A stretch of 64,000 bases of DNA. Origin: Gnetum montanum. Its lineage: Eukaryota > Streptophyta > Gnetopsida > Gnetales > Gnetaceae. Position numbers and translations under genes: made by a program. Below, one piece after another: positions 22,029 to 31,830 of the stretch. The notes under the pieces are model-generated. The model saw nothing but the letters and a program-made list of their open reading frames with translations, was not told where the DNA came from and did not search any database. The DNA lies in assembly GCA_015680685.1 (NCBI GenBank), contig MNCI01011813.1:72149-136148 (forward strand). Reading direction: 5' to 3'. How positions within the stretch are numbered: the first letter of the stretch is position 1; the number at the start of each line of letters is the position of its first letter.

Positions 22029-22598
22029 CACCCAAATAAAGATGATTTTTGCTGAAGTTTACCACATTCTTCTATGTCATGCTGATCATGCATCAAGGAT
22101 GAAGGGGAGCATCTACCCCTGGAAGCCTGAACCATTGTCAACTACATGTTTGGTGTCTAATTAGTCTCCATGTAGCCTACTATGCTATGTAGTGTAGCAG
22201 GTTTCGTAGTTAGAAAACTTGTTGAACTATTTCGTCCATCCTAGACACTTTTGGGGACTCCTAGCATGGTCCCTAGGTAGACTATCAACTAATTCATTTG
22301 TCAAGATGGGCAAGCTAGAGAATGTAGCAAGCCTATCAGCTTGAGAGATAGAAAATTTACCAAACTATACGGTCTACCCCTAGTGCCTCTTTCATGTGAA
22401 CTAGCCTCATGGATGGATGTTACATTGACTATGTTGTAGGGGGTGGCAGGCAGGCTCTAAAGAAACTTCGCAATCATTAGGACTTCCGAGGTGCCATGTT
22501 GCTTACACGATTCCATGTGACACCACACTTATAGAGATCCTTGCACAAATTTCGAGATTATGCTAATTCATGAGAGCCCCAAAATTTATGGTGTTTCA

Positions 22599-23970
22599 AT
22601 GACCCATCTTTGTTGATGTCTAGAGGATCTACCTAAGAGATGTTGATAAAGAATATGAAGCACCATGAAGAACAAGATGCCAACATTGCTCTTCAATGCC
22701 CACTCAGATGATGCTTGGCTATGTTTGAGAGTACTTGAGGAAATAGTAGGGTAGGGGTAAGGGATGGATTTGAGGAAAGAGGGTTAGGGAAGATATGAAT
22801 GTAGAATGCTATGCCATGAAAATTGTTGCCATAGTGTGATCCCTCATTGAAATGCGTATGAGGGAATCAGCACACATGGGTGTCTTTGCCTTTGGCCCTT
22901 GACCTCTAACTCATTTTTTAGGCACATTTTTTTAGCCTTTTGCATTTTTTCTCTTTTTCTTTTTTATGATTTTCTTTTTCTACACATCCACATTCACTTG
23001 CAAACAACCTTGTTATTGTTGCAGGACAGGTGTTTCCTCCCTGAGATGAGTTGTGTTACATCCATGTGGGGCTTTGACTTGCCTATAGATGATTTCCATG
23101 GGATGAGTTGCATTATGCCCATCATGGACTTGGCGATGTATGAAAGGGCTTTATGTGCATCAAGGAATCTTGTGAAGAGGATATGGAAAATTGTGGGTAT
23201 AGGGAATGGAGATTGAGCTAGCTGAAGGAAGAGTAGGCTATGCACTCTCAAGTAGCTAAGCTAATCAGAGCAGCCACTTCGGAATAATATAGTATCTTTC
23301 TCTCATGGTGAAACACATATCTAAATGATGCCATTTTGGCTCTTATCCTGAAAACACAATAGATAAAAAACCAACAAAAACAATTGTCAAATGAAGCAAG
23401 GAAAAGTCTTACTTTCTTGGGACACTACCAGGGTGGTAGGTGCAATGTCCAAAGCTAGAAGACCAGCATAACTTTTGGCATCGACAAGCTGGAAAACTTC
23501 AACAACCTCACTAGAAATGGACACTGAAGAAGCTAGGAATGATTATGATGTAGGTGCTCAAGAATCCTTGTCCTAGGTAAGCACCATGCAATCTAGATAC
23601 AAGGTGAAAATCTTAACAACTAAATGCTTTTTGACCTCGGGTGATGAAAAGGGTTGGAGAATGTCAATCTTATGGCTGGGCCACAATAGTTTTGGGATTC
23701 TAGCAGTAGGTGCTAATAGTGGGAGCTATGACCAGGATGATTGGATGTGGTAGCAGTAGCTCTGGAAGGTCAGCAAGATGTCAAATGACATCTTTGAAAG
23801 ATTAGCAAGATTCTAGGGGTGATGATGCTACATGTGTTCCAGAGGGTTTTTTCTTGACAACGTGAACTCCATTTTGGAACTGCAATGTCCCACCCCATGC
23901 TATTGAGAAGCTCAAAATTTTGCATGCTTACTTGTTCATAGGGTTATACATGTGAGTTGGAAGGAATTGC
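22599..23970 (-). other. OGR1 3' interior between array and LTR
   Basis: No conserved domain was found on either strand. The two overlapping ORFs at 22899-23251 oppose each other and neither resembles a known protein. A TTATTGTTGCAG acceptor-like site at about 23025 on the plus strand precedes one of them, so a fragment of a plus-strand gene is possible but not supported by homology. Confidence 0.35.
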
Positions 23971-23974
23971 ATTG

Positions 23975-24300
23975 CGAATTTGGTTTAAGGTCTTGGTAGA
24001 CCGTCAGATGTGCTAGTTTAAGGTCCTAGTAGATCGATGTGCTAGTTTAAGGTCCTAGTAGACTATTGTGCTAGTTTAATGTCATAACGAATGGTGGATG
24101 GCTAGTTTAAGGTCATAGAATACCATGCTATGGGTGCCAGTTTTATGTCATGGCCCAAAGATATGTTGTGCCAGTTTAACATCATAGCAGACATGTCGTG
24201 CCAATTTATAGCCATAGCAGACTATCTGTGCCAATTTTACATAGTAGCAAATGAGCTTTGCTAGTTTTACATCGTAGCAGATGTGCTTCTTACCTCATTG
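23975..24300. repeat. Tandem array with AGTTTAAGGTC core (array 1)
   Basis: About nine or ten diverged copies of a unit of roughly 30 bp, each beginning GCTAGTTTAAGGTC or a variant and containing AGCAGAC near its end. It lies just downstream of OGR1 integrase, where Ogre relatives often carry tandem repeats. Confidence 0.75.
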
Positions 24301-24359
24301 TGTATTCATTGTAATCCTTTATGTCAAATGTAATACATCTCTAGGTACAAGTGGTTGAT

Positions 24360-25470
24360 AGGATTCATGAACTTGTTACCATCTATGTCAGCCAACTTGA
24401 ATGCCCCATTTTCATAAGCTTTTGTGATTATGAAAGGGCCTTCCTAGTTGGCTAAGAATTTGTTGATTAGCTCATGAATGGCCTTGAGGACCAAGTCCCC
24501 ATTTTTAATTAATCATTGGTGTAAATTGCAGTGAATATTTTGCCATTGTTTATCCTGGTACCATTCGATGTAGCCAAATGTTTGGGCACATTCCTCCTCC
24601 ACTGAATCAAGATCAATGATCCTTGACTCATTATTTCAAGCCTCATCCACAACATTTGAGAGGATCATTCAAAGTGATGGAACTTGTAATTCAAGAGGTA
24701 ACACTACTTCAGATCCATAAATGAGACTATATGGAGTCTTACCTATAGCTATAAGCCCACAACATGTAGAGGATCTGCTCATGCCATCACCTCTTGCTAC
24801 TGCTAAGCATATTTTTCAGAAGCTTGATGATGACTTTGTTGGTTGCCTCTACCTGACCGTTCGCCTATGGGTAGTATGAAGATGAAAAAAATTGTTTGAT
24901 GCCAAGGTTTTTGCAAAAGGTTTTGGTCTCTACACTACTAAATTGTGGCCCGTTGTTAGTAACAATGGTCATGGGAAGGCCAAACCGTGTTACTATGTTA
25001 CCTAGAATGAAGTGGCAAACCTATTGAGACATAGTCTTTCTAAGGAAAATAGCCTCTACCCACTTTGTAAAGTATTCAATTGTGATAATAATGAAACTAT
25101 GTCCTACAATAGACTTAGGTGTAATGGGTCCTATGATATCTAGTCCCCAACATTGGAAAGGCCATGTGATCTGTGTAGTATGTAATTCAGTAGGTGACAC
25201 ATGTATGAGGTTTCCATGGTGCTGACATACATCGCATGTTCTAACCTTGGCAAGGTAATCTCATTCTATGCAAGGCCAGTAGTAAGCTAAGGATCTGATT
25301 TTTTCTATCATAGCCCTAGGGGCTATGTGTCCCCCACATAGTCCCTCATGGACTTCATCAACAACCTTTTGTGCTTCATCCCCACTAATGCAAGCTAGCA
25401 ATATTCCATCATAAGAGCGTTTGCATAGAGTTTCGTATCCTATAAGGATATATTTCCATGCTCGCTTTCA
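24360..25470 (-). pseudogene. OGR1 integrase
   Basis: Minus-strand reading gives FGLPMTIVTNNGPQFSS, in which the normal TDNG has become TNNG so the second catalytic aspartate is lost. Then come FCKNLGIKQFFSSSY, ANGQVEATNKVIIKLL with the catalytic glutamate, and the C-terminal FHNHKSL region. Upstream, plus-strand words at 25020-25300 translate in reverse to the first-aspartate region and the zinc-binding segment. OGR2 integrase aligns throughout. Stops are common. The gene ends about 60 bp before tandem array 1. Confidence 0.75.
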
Positions 25471-26150
25471 TTTTGCATCCTTTTGAGCAAACATCAAGTT
25501 GTGTGGGGGTTTGCCATGTTGGAGGTAAGCTTTAATGTTGGCATACCACTCTTGGGTATTTGTTGCACTTATAGATGCAATGTGTGCCACTTGAGTAATA
25601 GGATCTGTGCATTCTATTATCAAAGTAAGCAAGGTATCAAATAGTTGTGATGGCACATTTAATGCTAACATGGCTAGCGCATCAGCTACAGTGTTTTCAT
25701 TATGAGGCACATGTTGGATGTCTAACGTTGTAAACTACTTTAGTAGACTCTTGGCTAAATTGCAATAAGGTTGCAAGTGTGAAGCCTTGCAAGCATAAAC
25801 TTCATTGATCTAGTTGATAACTAGTTGTGAGTCACCCCAAATTGCTAATTGTTGGATCCTCAACTCTTGAGCTGCTAGAAGGCCCCTAAGGAGTCCTTCG
25901 TACTCAGCTAGTTGTTTGTGCAAAGGAATGTAAAATGATATGCAAAGGGTTGAATTTCTCCAGAGGGAAATGTAAGAATAGTGGGGATGCTACCACCCCA
26001 TGTAGTTGAAGGGTCATCAAAATGCAAACTTTCCTCAAAATATGATGGTACAGGCCTTACACTATTGACATGCTCATCAGGGAACTCGAGTTCTATTATT
26101 GCTTGGTCATCAATGGGTGAAGTCATAAGCTATGTGGATATTGCTTGACC
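25468..26150 (-). pseudogene. OGR1 second RNase H and integrase connection
   Basis: From 26126 the minus strand reads IELEFPDEHV, then FDDPSTTWGGSIPTIL and FPSGEIQPFAYHFTFLCTNN, the start of the archaeal-type RNase H of Tat/Ogre elements; the CTNN motif is intact. The remainder (QLAIWGDSQLVIN, then EVYACKASHLQPYC) includes the GDSQLV element with its aspartate. The following HVPHNENTVADALAMLAL (25640-25710) is the standard bridge to integrase, where relatives have VPREENTLADALA-LAS. Frameshifts split it into two open pieces. Confidence 0.8.
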
Positions 26151-27260
26151 TTTTATGGATGACTGTGCCACGTAATGTAGATCAAACTCTATAGTTATGG
26201 CTTTCCATTGGGTTATTCTACTGATCTCATATAAGTTGGTTGTAATAGCCTAAATTATGTTGCTTTTGCATATAATGTTGAATTGACTATGAAACAAGTA
26301 ATGTCTGCATTTTTTTAAGTGTCAACACTAGGGCAAGGTAATTTCTTTCCACTTAGTTGTACTTTGGTTCATGTGCTATCAATGTATGACTTAAGTAGTA
26401 AACTGGGATTTCTGACCCATCAGCTCTTTTTTGACATAGCAGTGCAACAATAGATGTGTTCGAGGTGGCAAGATAGATGTAGAAAGGCCTATCCCTCTAT
26501 GGAGGGTAAATAGTGGGAAGGTGAAAAAGCTCTTTCTTTAGGTTATCAAAGGCTTTTTGACATTGATCTGTCCACTCAAAGTTTACACCCTTTTTAAGCA
26601 AATGTTGCATTGGGTGTAACTTAGCAGTTAATCTTTTGATGAACCTTTTAATAAACTGCAATCTACCTTGCAACCCACGTAACTCTTTAAGATTTGTAGG
26701 CGGTTCTAGGTTGACAATGGCCCTAACTTTATCAAGATCCACTTGTATCCCCATTTCTGACACTACAAATCCTAGCATGTGCTTGGTTTTAACTCTAAAA
26801 ATACATTTCCTAGGGTTGAGGCTTATGACAACATTGAAGAACTACATTTAGATCGTTGGGATGATTAGTAGCTTCCTTAGAATTAACCACTATGTTGTCA
26901 ACGTAGTCATCTAATCTTTCCAAGAGGTAATCACTAAAGATGTATGTCACTGCTTGTTGATATGTTGCTCCAGTGTTTTTCAGCCCAAAGGGCATCATTG
27001 TGTAATAAAAAGTTTCTCAAGGGGTCATAAAAGTAGTTGCCAATTGATGCTCTAGGTTTATACAAATTTGGTTATAGCCCGAGTACCCATCCATGAAGGA
27101 TAGTAAGGCATGACTAGCCGTAGTATCAATAAGTTGATTGATACTAGGTAATGGGAAGTCATCTTTAATCATTGCTTTGTTTAGGTCTTGAAAGTCTATA
27201 CAAATTTGTATACCTTCCATTTTCATAGAAACTACAACGATGTTTGACACCCATTCTGAG
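26151..27260 (-). pseudogene. OGR1 reverse transcriptase and first RNase H
   Basis: RT blocks on the minus strand are CIDFQDLNKAMIKDDFPLPS (first aspartate), FMDGYSGYNQI, MMPFGLKNTGATYQQAV and the catalytic box LDDYVDNIVV, in which the second aspartate has become asparagine. The thumb at 26497-26778 reads VSEMGIQVDLDKVRAI, LKELRGLQGRLQFI and FEWTDQCQKAFDNLK. RNase H 1 follows at about 26160-26480 with VYYLSHTLIAHEPKYN and ERNYLALVLTLKK. The residues are closest to the Tat/Ogre branch (DLNKA-KDDFPLP). Few stops occur inside RT itself, so this is the best preserved part of OGR1. Confidence 0.85.
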
Positions 27261-27781
27261 TAGTTGACTACCTACATGAAACTAGCTTGATAAAGTTTGG
27301 TAATTTCATCGTGTACAACTAAGGCAATCTCTAGTTTAACTTTTCAAGCTTTTTTTTAAACTACCTTAACATGTGGATCTAAGATAATATTGTGTTGTAT
27401 GAGTCACAGGTCTAGGCCTTTCATGTCTTCATATGACCATGCAAACACTTTAACATTGTCATTAAGGACTTTTGAGATGTTTTGTTGCACTTGTGGCTCT
27501 AGTAACACGCTAAATTTTAGTGTTTTTGGCTCCCCTTTAGATGTAGTTATAGGGATTTCAACAAGAGGGTTCTCAGTTACATCCTTGGCCTCTAGATCTA
27601 GGGCCTAGACTAGGTGTTTGGGCCAGTTAAGGGGTGTTTCTAAGGACACTATGTAGGTGTCACAAGAGGATGGTTCAAAGGCTATCAACTCTTTGTCCAA
27701 GTGTCTTGTTAGTTTGTCATGGGGCCCTATCAGAGTTAATGGCAAATGGAGATCATTGTAAAAGGCTATTGTCCAAGCAAC
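27261..27781 (-). pseudogene. OGR1 exon after the putative intron: RT N-terminal linker
   Basis: From 27781 downwards the frame reads VAWTIAFYNDLHLPLTLIG, later TPLNWPKHLV, EPQVQQNISKVLNDNVKVFA and FAWSYEDMKGLDL, which is the usual segment between protease and RT in this branch. It continues into RT with stops and one shift. The first codon follows a pyrimidine-rich tract ending CACAG, a good splice acceptor, and is in phase 0, as is the protease exon that ends at 35945. Confidence 0.65.
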
Positions 27782-27879
27782 CTGTGACAACAAGCAAACA
27801 AACCGAGTCAAGTGCTACTTGTTTAAGACAGCAACATGTAATTAATATATGCAAAGCAATGATGCAACATTAAATATTT

Positions 27880-28262
27880 TCCAGTTTAAGGTCTTGGTGG
27901 ATTGTCACTAGGTTAAAAAGGTAAGGAGAATGCTAAAATTGCTAGTTTAAGGTCATAGCGTACCATAACCATGCAAAACTATACATCATAATTACCAGTT
28001 TAAGGTTGTAGCAGACCATCAATGGGTTCAAAATGTAATGGTGATGTTTAAATTGCTAGTTTAAGGTTGTAGAGGACCATAACTGGGTCACATTGTAAGC
28101 TAGAGTTACTATTTTAAGGTTGTAGCAAATCATCAATAGGTTTAAAATGTAAGAGAGATGCTAAGATTGCTAGTTTAAGGTCTTATTGGACCATTACTAT
28201 GTAATGTTGTAAGCTGGAATTACGAATTTAAGGTCTTAGTGGACCATCACTATGTAACATTG
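27880..28262. repeat. Tandem array with GTTTAAGGTC core (array 2)
   Basis: Roughly 3.5 copies of a dimeric unit of about 115 bp, each half starting CTAGTTTAAGGT(C/T)(G/T)TAG. Alternate halves carry an AAAATGTAA-type or a CATTGTAAGC-type tail. The core is shared with arrays 1 and 3. Confidence 0.75.
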
Positions 28263-28269
28263 TAAAAAA

Positions 28270-28443
28270 TGGAAAAATATTAATGGGTTTAGGTGCTACA
28301 CTGTAGCTACATGCTATGCTACAATAGACCCCTGCTACGCTGTAGTGAATGTATGCTACACTATAGAGGGTGTCTCGTGTTACCTGTGGGATGTGGAATA
28401 CTCTAAAAAGTGACATGTCTTTAAACCTTGTGGGCTATAAATA
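28270..28443 (+). promoter_or_regulatory. Antisense internal promoter within OGR1
   Basis: TATAAATA at 28436-28443 is preceded by several copies of the TGCTACGCTGTAG / CTACACTATAG motif (28290-28370). The same motif family fills the U3 of the OGR1 LTRs upstream of their TATA boxes. It faces the plus strand, opposite to OGR1. Confidence 0.6.
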
Positions 28444-28702
28444 GGGGATTACCCCATGGTAATCTTGTCACTTTCACTATCAGAGCTAACACTCAGAGTG
28501 TAGTGCGATTGAACTGAGAGATAGCATAACGATCATAGCGTAGTGGCTAATACATCCAATACACGCAAGTTTGTGAGCAAGCAATGGCATGTAAGAGTGA
28601 ATGTAGGCACTAGGGGCTCAACAACATTGACGAAGGGGAGCACACCCTACAACATCCTTCCAAGGCATGCGTTGAGGTGAGATGGGAGACCCCATCCACC
28701 CC

Positions 28703-29768
28703 GTAAGTTACTAAGCTACCCTTGTTTTTGTTGTGAAATTTGTAAAGTTAAATTAGTATTGCCACCACTATTTTGGTTTTTACAGTGGTCACTATCATTA
28801 CACTACAATTTTTTTTATTGCCTTGCTGCTGCTTTGGCCGCTACACCATGACTATCACCACTTTGGTCACAAAAACCATGGTAGTTGCTACACTATGACT
28901 AGCGTGCGGCACCACCCCAGCCACCATTATTGGAAGTGGTTGATACATTATTATAGGGATTTGGGTGGTTCTAACCTAATGCACATTTGGCATAGCGTAG
29001 CACTCATGGAGGGGATCTTTTCCTACAAGTTTTTTGAGGTAGCGTAACACATGCTCGAAATAGTGTAGAAAGAGTGAGTGGGAGTTTACTGTTGTCTATA
29101 TTTTACTTTTCTACATTTCTTGCAATGTAGCAGGGCTAGGGCAATGGGAATGTTGTATGTATTTTTTCTTAAGCCATGTTGTTTTTCTCATTGTGACTAT
29201 TACTATGCGACAGTTTTTATTCTTGTTACGCTACATTGCTATACTACCATAGCTACCATGCTACTACGCTAGTAGGCCTGCTATGTTGCTACGTCGTTGG
29301 GGCTGCTACTCTGCTACACTTGTTAGTGTTTTACCTACTATGTTTTCATGCTTGTTATGTTGACATGCTTATTACATTGTTACATATGTCATACTTGCCA
29401 CTTTGCTACGTTGCATGGGGTGTGGTCATCCCACTACGCTACACGTAATGCAAAGGTTACCCGTGTGTAGTGTAGCTGCTACGCTATGTTGTATAGGGGG
29501 TGCCTACTTTGCTACACTACACAGGACATGCCTGCTATGTTGTGTTGCATAGGACATGCCTATGACACTACGCTATGCAGGGTGCACCTACTACGCCATG
29601 CTATGCATGACACCTTGCTACACTACATGCATTGTTTGGTTCTGTTTTATTGTGTTGGGCACTTACTATTTCATGCCTAAGGGAAAACCTATAAATTGAT
29701 GGTGATACTACACTACTCAGTAATCATCACCTAAACACTATAATGACACATTTTTTTGTTTCGCACAG
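28703..29768 (+). other. Leader intron of the antisense gene
   Basis: The GTAAGT donor at 28703 and the CAG acceptor at 29768 bound 1066 bp that contains no supported ORF but many CTACGCT/TGCTAC repeats (29220-29680). The small ORFs in this interval are taken as chance products of the repeats. Confidence 0.5.
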
Positions 29769-30237
29769 GGTCATGTTGAAACCCATCCTGATTATTTTTG
29801 AGGTGGTGGGAGTCCTGTGCTACCTAAGTGAATCCATGGTCAACATCTCCCCTCCCCATCCATGGGTAGGACATCAGGTAGTCTAGTTTCATGAATGTGC
29901 ATAAGAATTCCTAGAGTTCTTCCTCTGCCACTTCAGTGTGATAGTGTGGTCACACTTATTGGCCGAAATAGCCACCGTACTTGTTGAAAAGTTATCGCTT
30001 AGGGCAACCCTGGATGTTTCAAAGTTCATGGCTGATGGGTTGATTGAGGGTAAAGGCATAGAAGGCTCAAATCAGCACCCAAGGAGCTTGAGATTCTTAA
30101 GTTGGATTTGGAACTGTACTAACCAAAATCGTCAGTGTAAGGCTAGAAGGAAAAAACAAACACCGAAAGATGGTCGGACAGACATAGCTAACCTTGCCTT
30201 TGCGTGAGGGTAAGCTGAAAAAGAAATGAAGGTAGAG

Positions 30238-31830
30238 TGCCTTGGATAGTTTGCATGTAAATCAACTAAAGACTTCCTTGAATGTAAGCCAGGGCTCATG
30301 CTAGGGTTATCGTAACTGATGTTGAAGATGTGAACGGTGGCACATGAGATGCAAATAGAGAGTATAGCGAGATATAATGTAAACAAAGAGTAAAATGAAT
30401 TTAAAATAGAGTAATCAATATAATGGAAGGAAAAATGAACTATATTATATTTCTTAGAATGAATGTGCATTGGTGAAAGCATAGCTATGCATGTAGATGG
30501 CAGGTCAAGTGCTAAGCCCCGGAGTGATGTGATGTGCTTGCAGGTGTTTGGATGCTAAGAGTCAAGTGCGCCCAAGCATCTAAAATTTTCCGGTTAGTGT
30601 TTCCTAAGCCATCCAGCTTCAAAATTTTCCCAACCCCGTTAATGTGAATTAACAAGGTATTTATAAGGTTTGGCTAGGCTCAAGTGTGGAACTCATGGAT
30701 GGAATCAACGATTGAGAGATGAGAGGAAAACGGATCATGTGACATGCGTTTGATGGATAGCTATGTGTGAGTTAGACATGCATACGTGGGCTACATTCTT
30801 GACTAGATGCACTGTATCTTACAATGTGTGTTGGCTTACACAAGCTAGCTTACACCCATGGAAGTAGATACAATTTGCAGCGTAAAAGCTTAACAGGCCC
30901 ACAGATGATGAAAATTTACAATGAAAATAATAATTTACAATAAGAGAGATTGACTCCAACTCACTTGAAACTTCTCAGTACCTAAATTGACTACTGCAAG
31001 ATATCAATTTGAGTGATTTTGTGGTTGTTTGAGGCATCTCTATTTCACCAAGACTCCTAGTATGAGTTGATTTTTTCTTGGCATGTCCTCAGTGTGAGTT
31101 TATCATGCTTTCGACCAAGCGCGATCAGTACTCGCGCTGCACTCACGCTACCAACATGACCTTAATGTGAGTGAGCCAAAAATGACATATTTCACATCTA
31201 ATTTTGATTTTTGAAGCCTAGTTCTTGAGTACAACAATTTCTTGACTATGGTTGACCTTAAGAGTGATCTGAAAATTAAAAAATGAGCTTGAGAGTGAGT
31301 TTTTTGAGCCACTTTTGGTAGCTCACGTTGGATTCATGTTGCCAGCATGAGTGTAGCATGACGACAGCATGAGCTATAGAAACTTGTAATTTTGAACTGG
31401 AAATCTAGAATTCTGGAGGCTAGAACTTGAATTTTTCGACAATAAACCCTGAGGATGACTTGCACCTTGGAATAAAATCATTTTGACTCAATTTTGAGGC
31501 TCTCAGAGCTACTCACGCTGCAGTCATGCTGCCAGTGTGACCTCAGTGTGAGTAATAGCGTGTGTGAAAATGTGAATAATTTATCTTAAAATTTGAATTC
31601 CTGAATGCTAAAACTTGGAGTGGTTATCAGTGGCCCTTGAGGATGGCTTGCACCCTCATATTTGGACCATTTTTTACTTGATTTTGATGTTTTTGGAGTT
31701 TCTCATGCTGAGGGCAAGCTAGCTTGATAGCGTGAGTTCCATGTCTTAGTCAAATTTTGCCTACTGAATGCTCGAAAGGGCTTGAGTCATTCTCGTTTCA
31801 AAGTGTTAGGCCAAAATTAGTGGTGTTTCA
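30238..31830 (-). repeat. Isolated Ogre-type LTR inside the antisense gene
   Basis: Its ends, TGCCTTGGAT (plus) and TGGTGTTTCA, match those of the other Ogre-type LTRs. A minus-strand TATAAATA lies near 30660. U3 (31080-31730) is filled with inverted motifs such as ACTCACGCTG...CAGTGTGAGT. No clear target duplication was seen, so it may be a solo LTR with worn flanks or a larger deleted insertion. It separates two coding parts of the antisense gene. Confidence 0.55.

Larger units (their letters stand above)
20343..22598 (-). repeat. Ogre-type LTR shared by OGR1 (3') and OGR2 (5')
   Basis: About 1.9 kb of this LTR is repeated in direct orientation at 38060-39965. The high end reads TGGTGTTTCA (minus strand TGAAACACCA). 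The minus-strand promoter has TATATAAATA at 20896-20905. Upstream of it (higher coordinates) are several inverted-motif clusters built from CTACGCTATG and CATAGCGTAG variants. OGR1 pol lies on one side and OGR2 pol on the other, so one LTR serves two interiors. No protein is encoded. Confidence 0.7.

Noticed and set aside
22899-23251. Overlapping ORFs on both strands (105 and 85 residues)
   Set aside because: They oppose each other, show no recognisable domain, and have no copy elsewhere in the window.
29078-29680. Several short plus-strand ORFs rich in C, Y, L and H
   Set aside because: They are translations of the CTACGCT-type repeats inside the leader intron.
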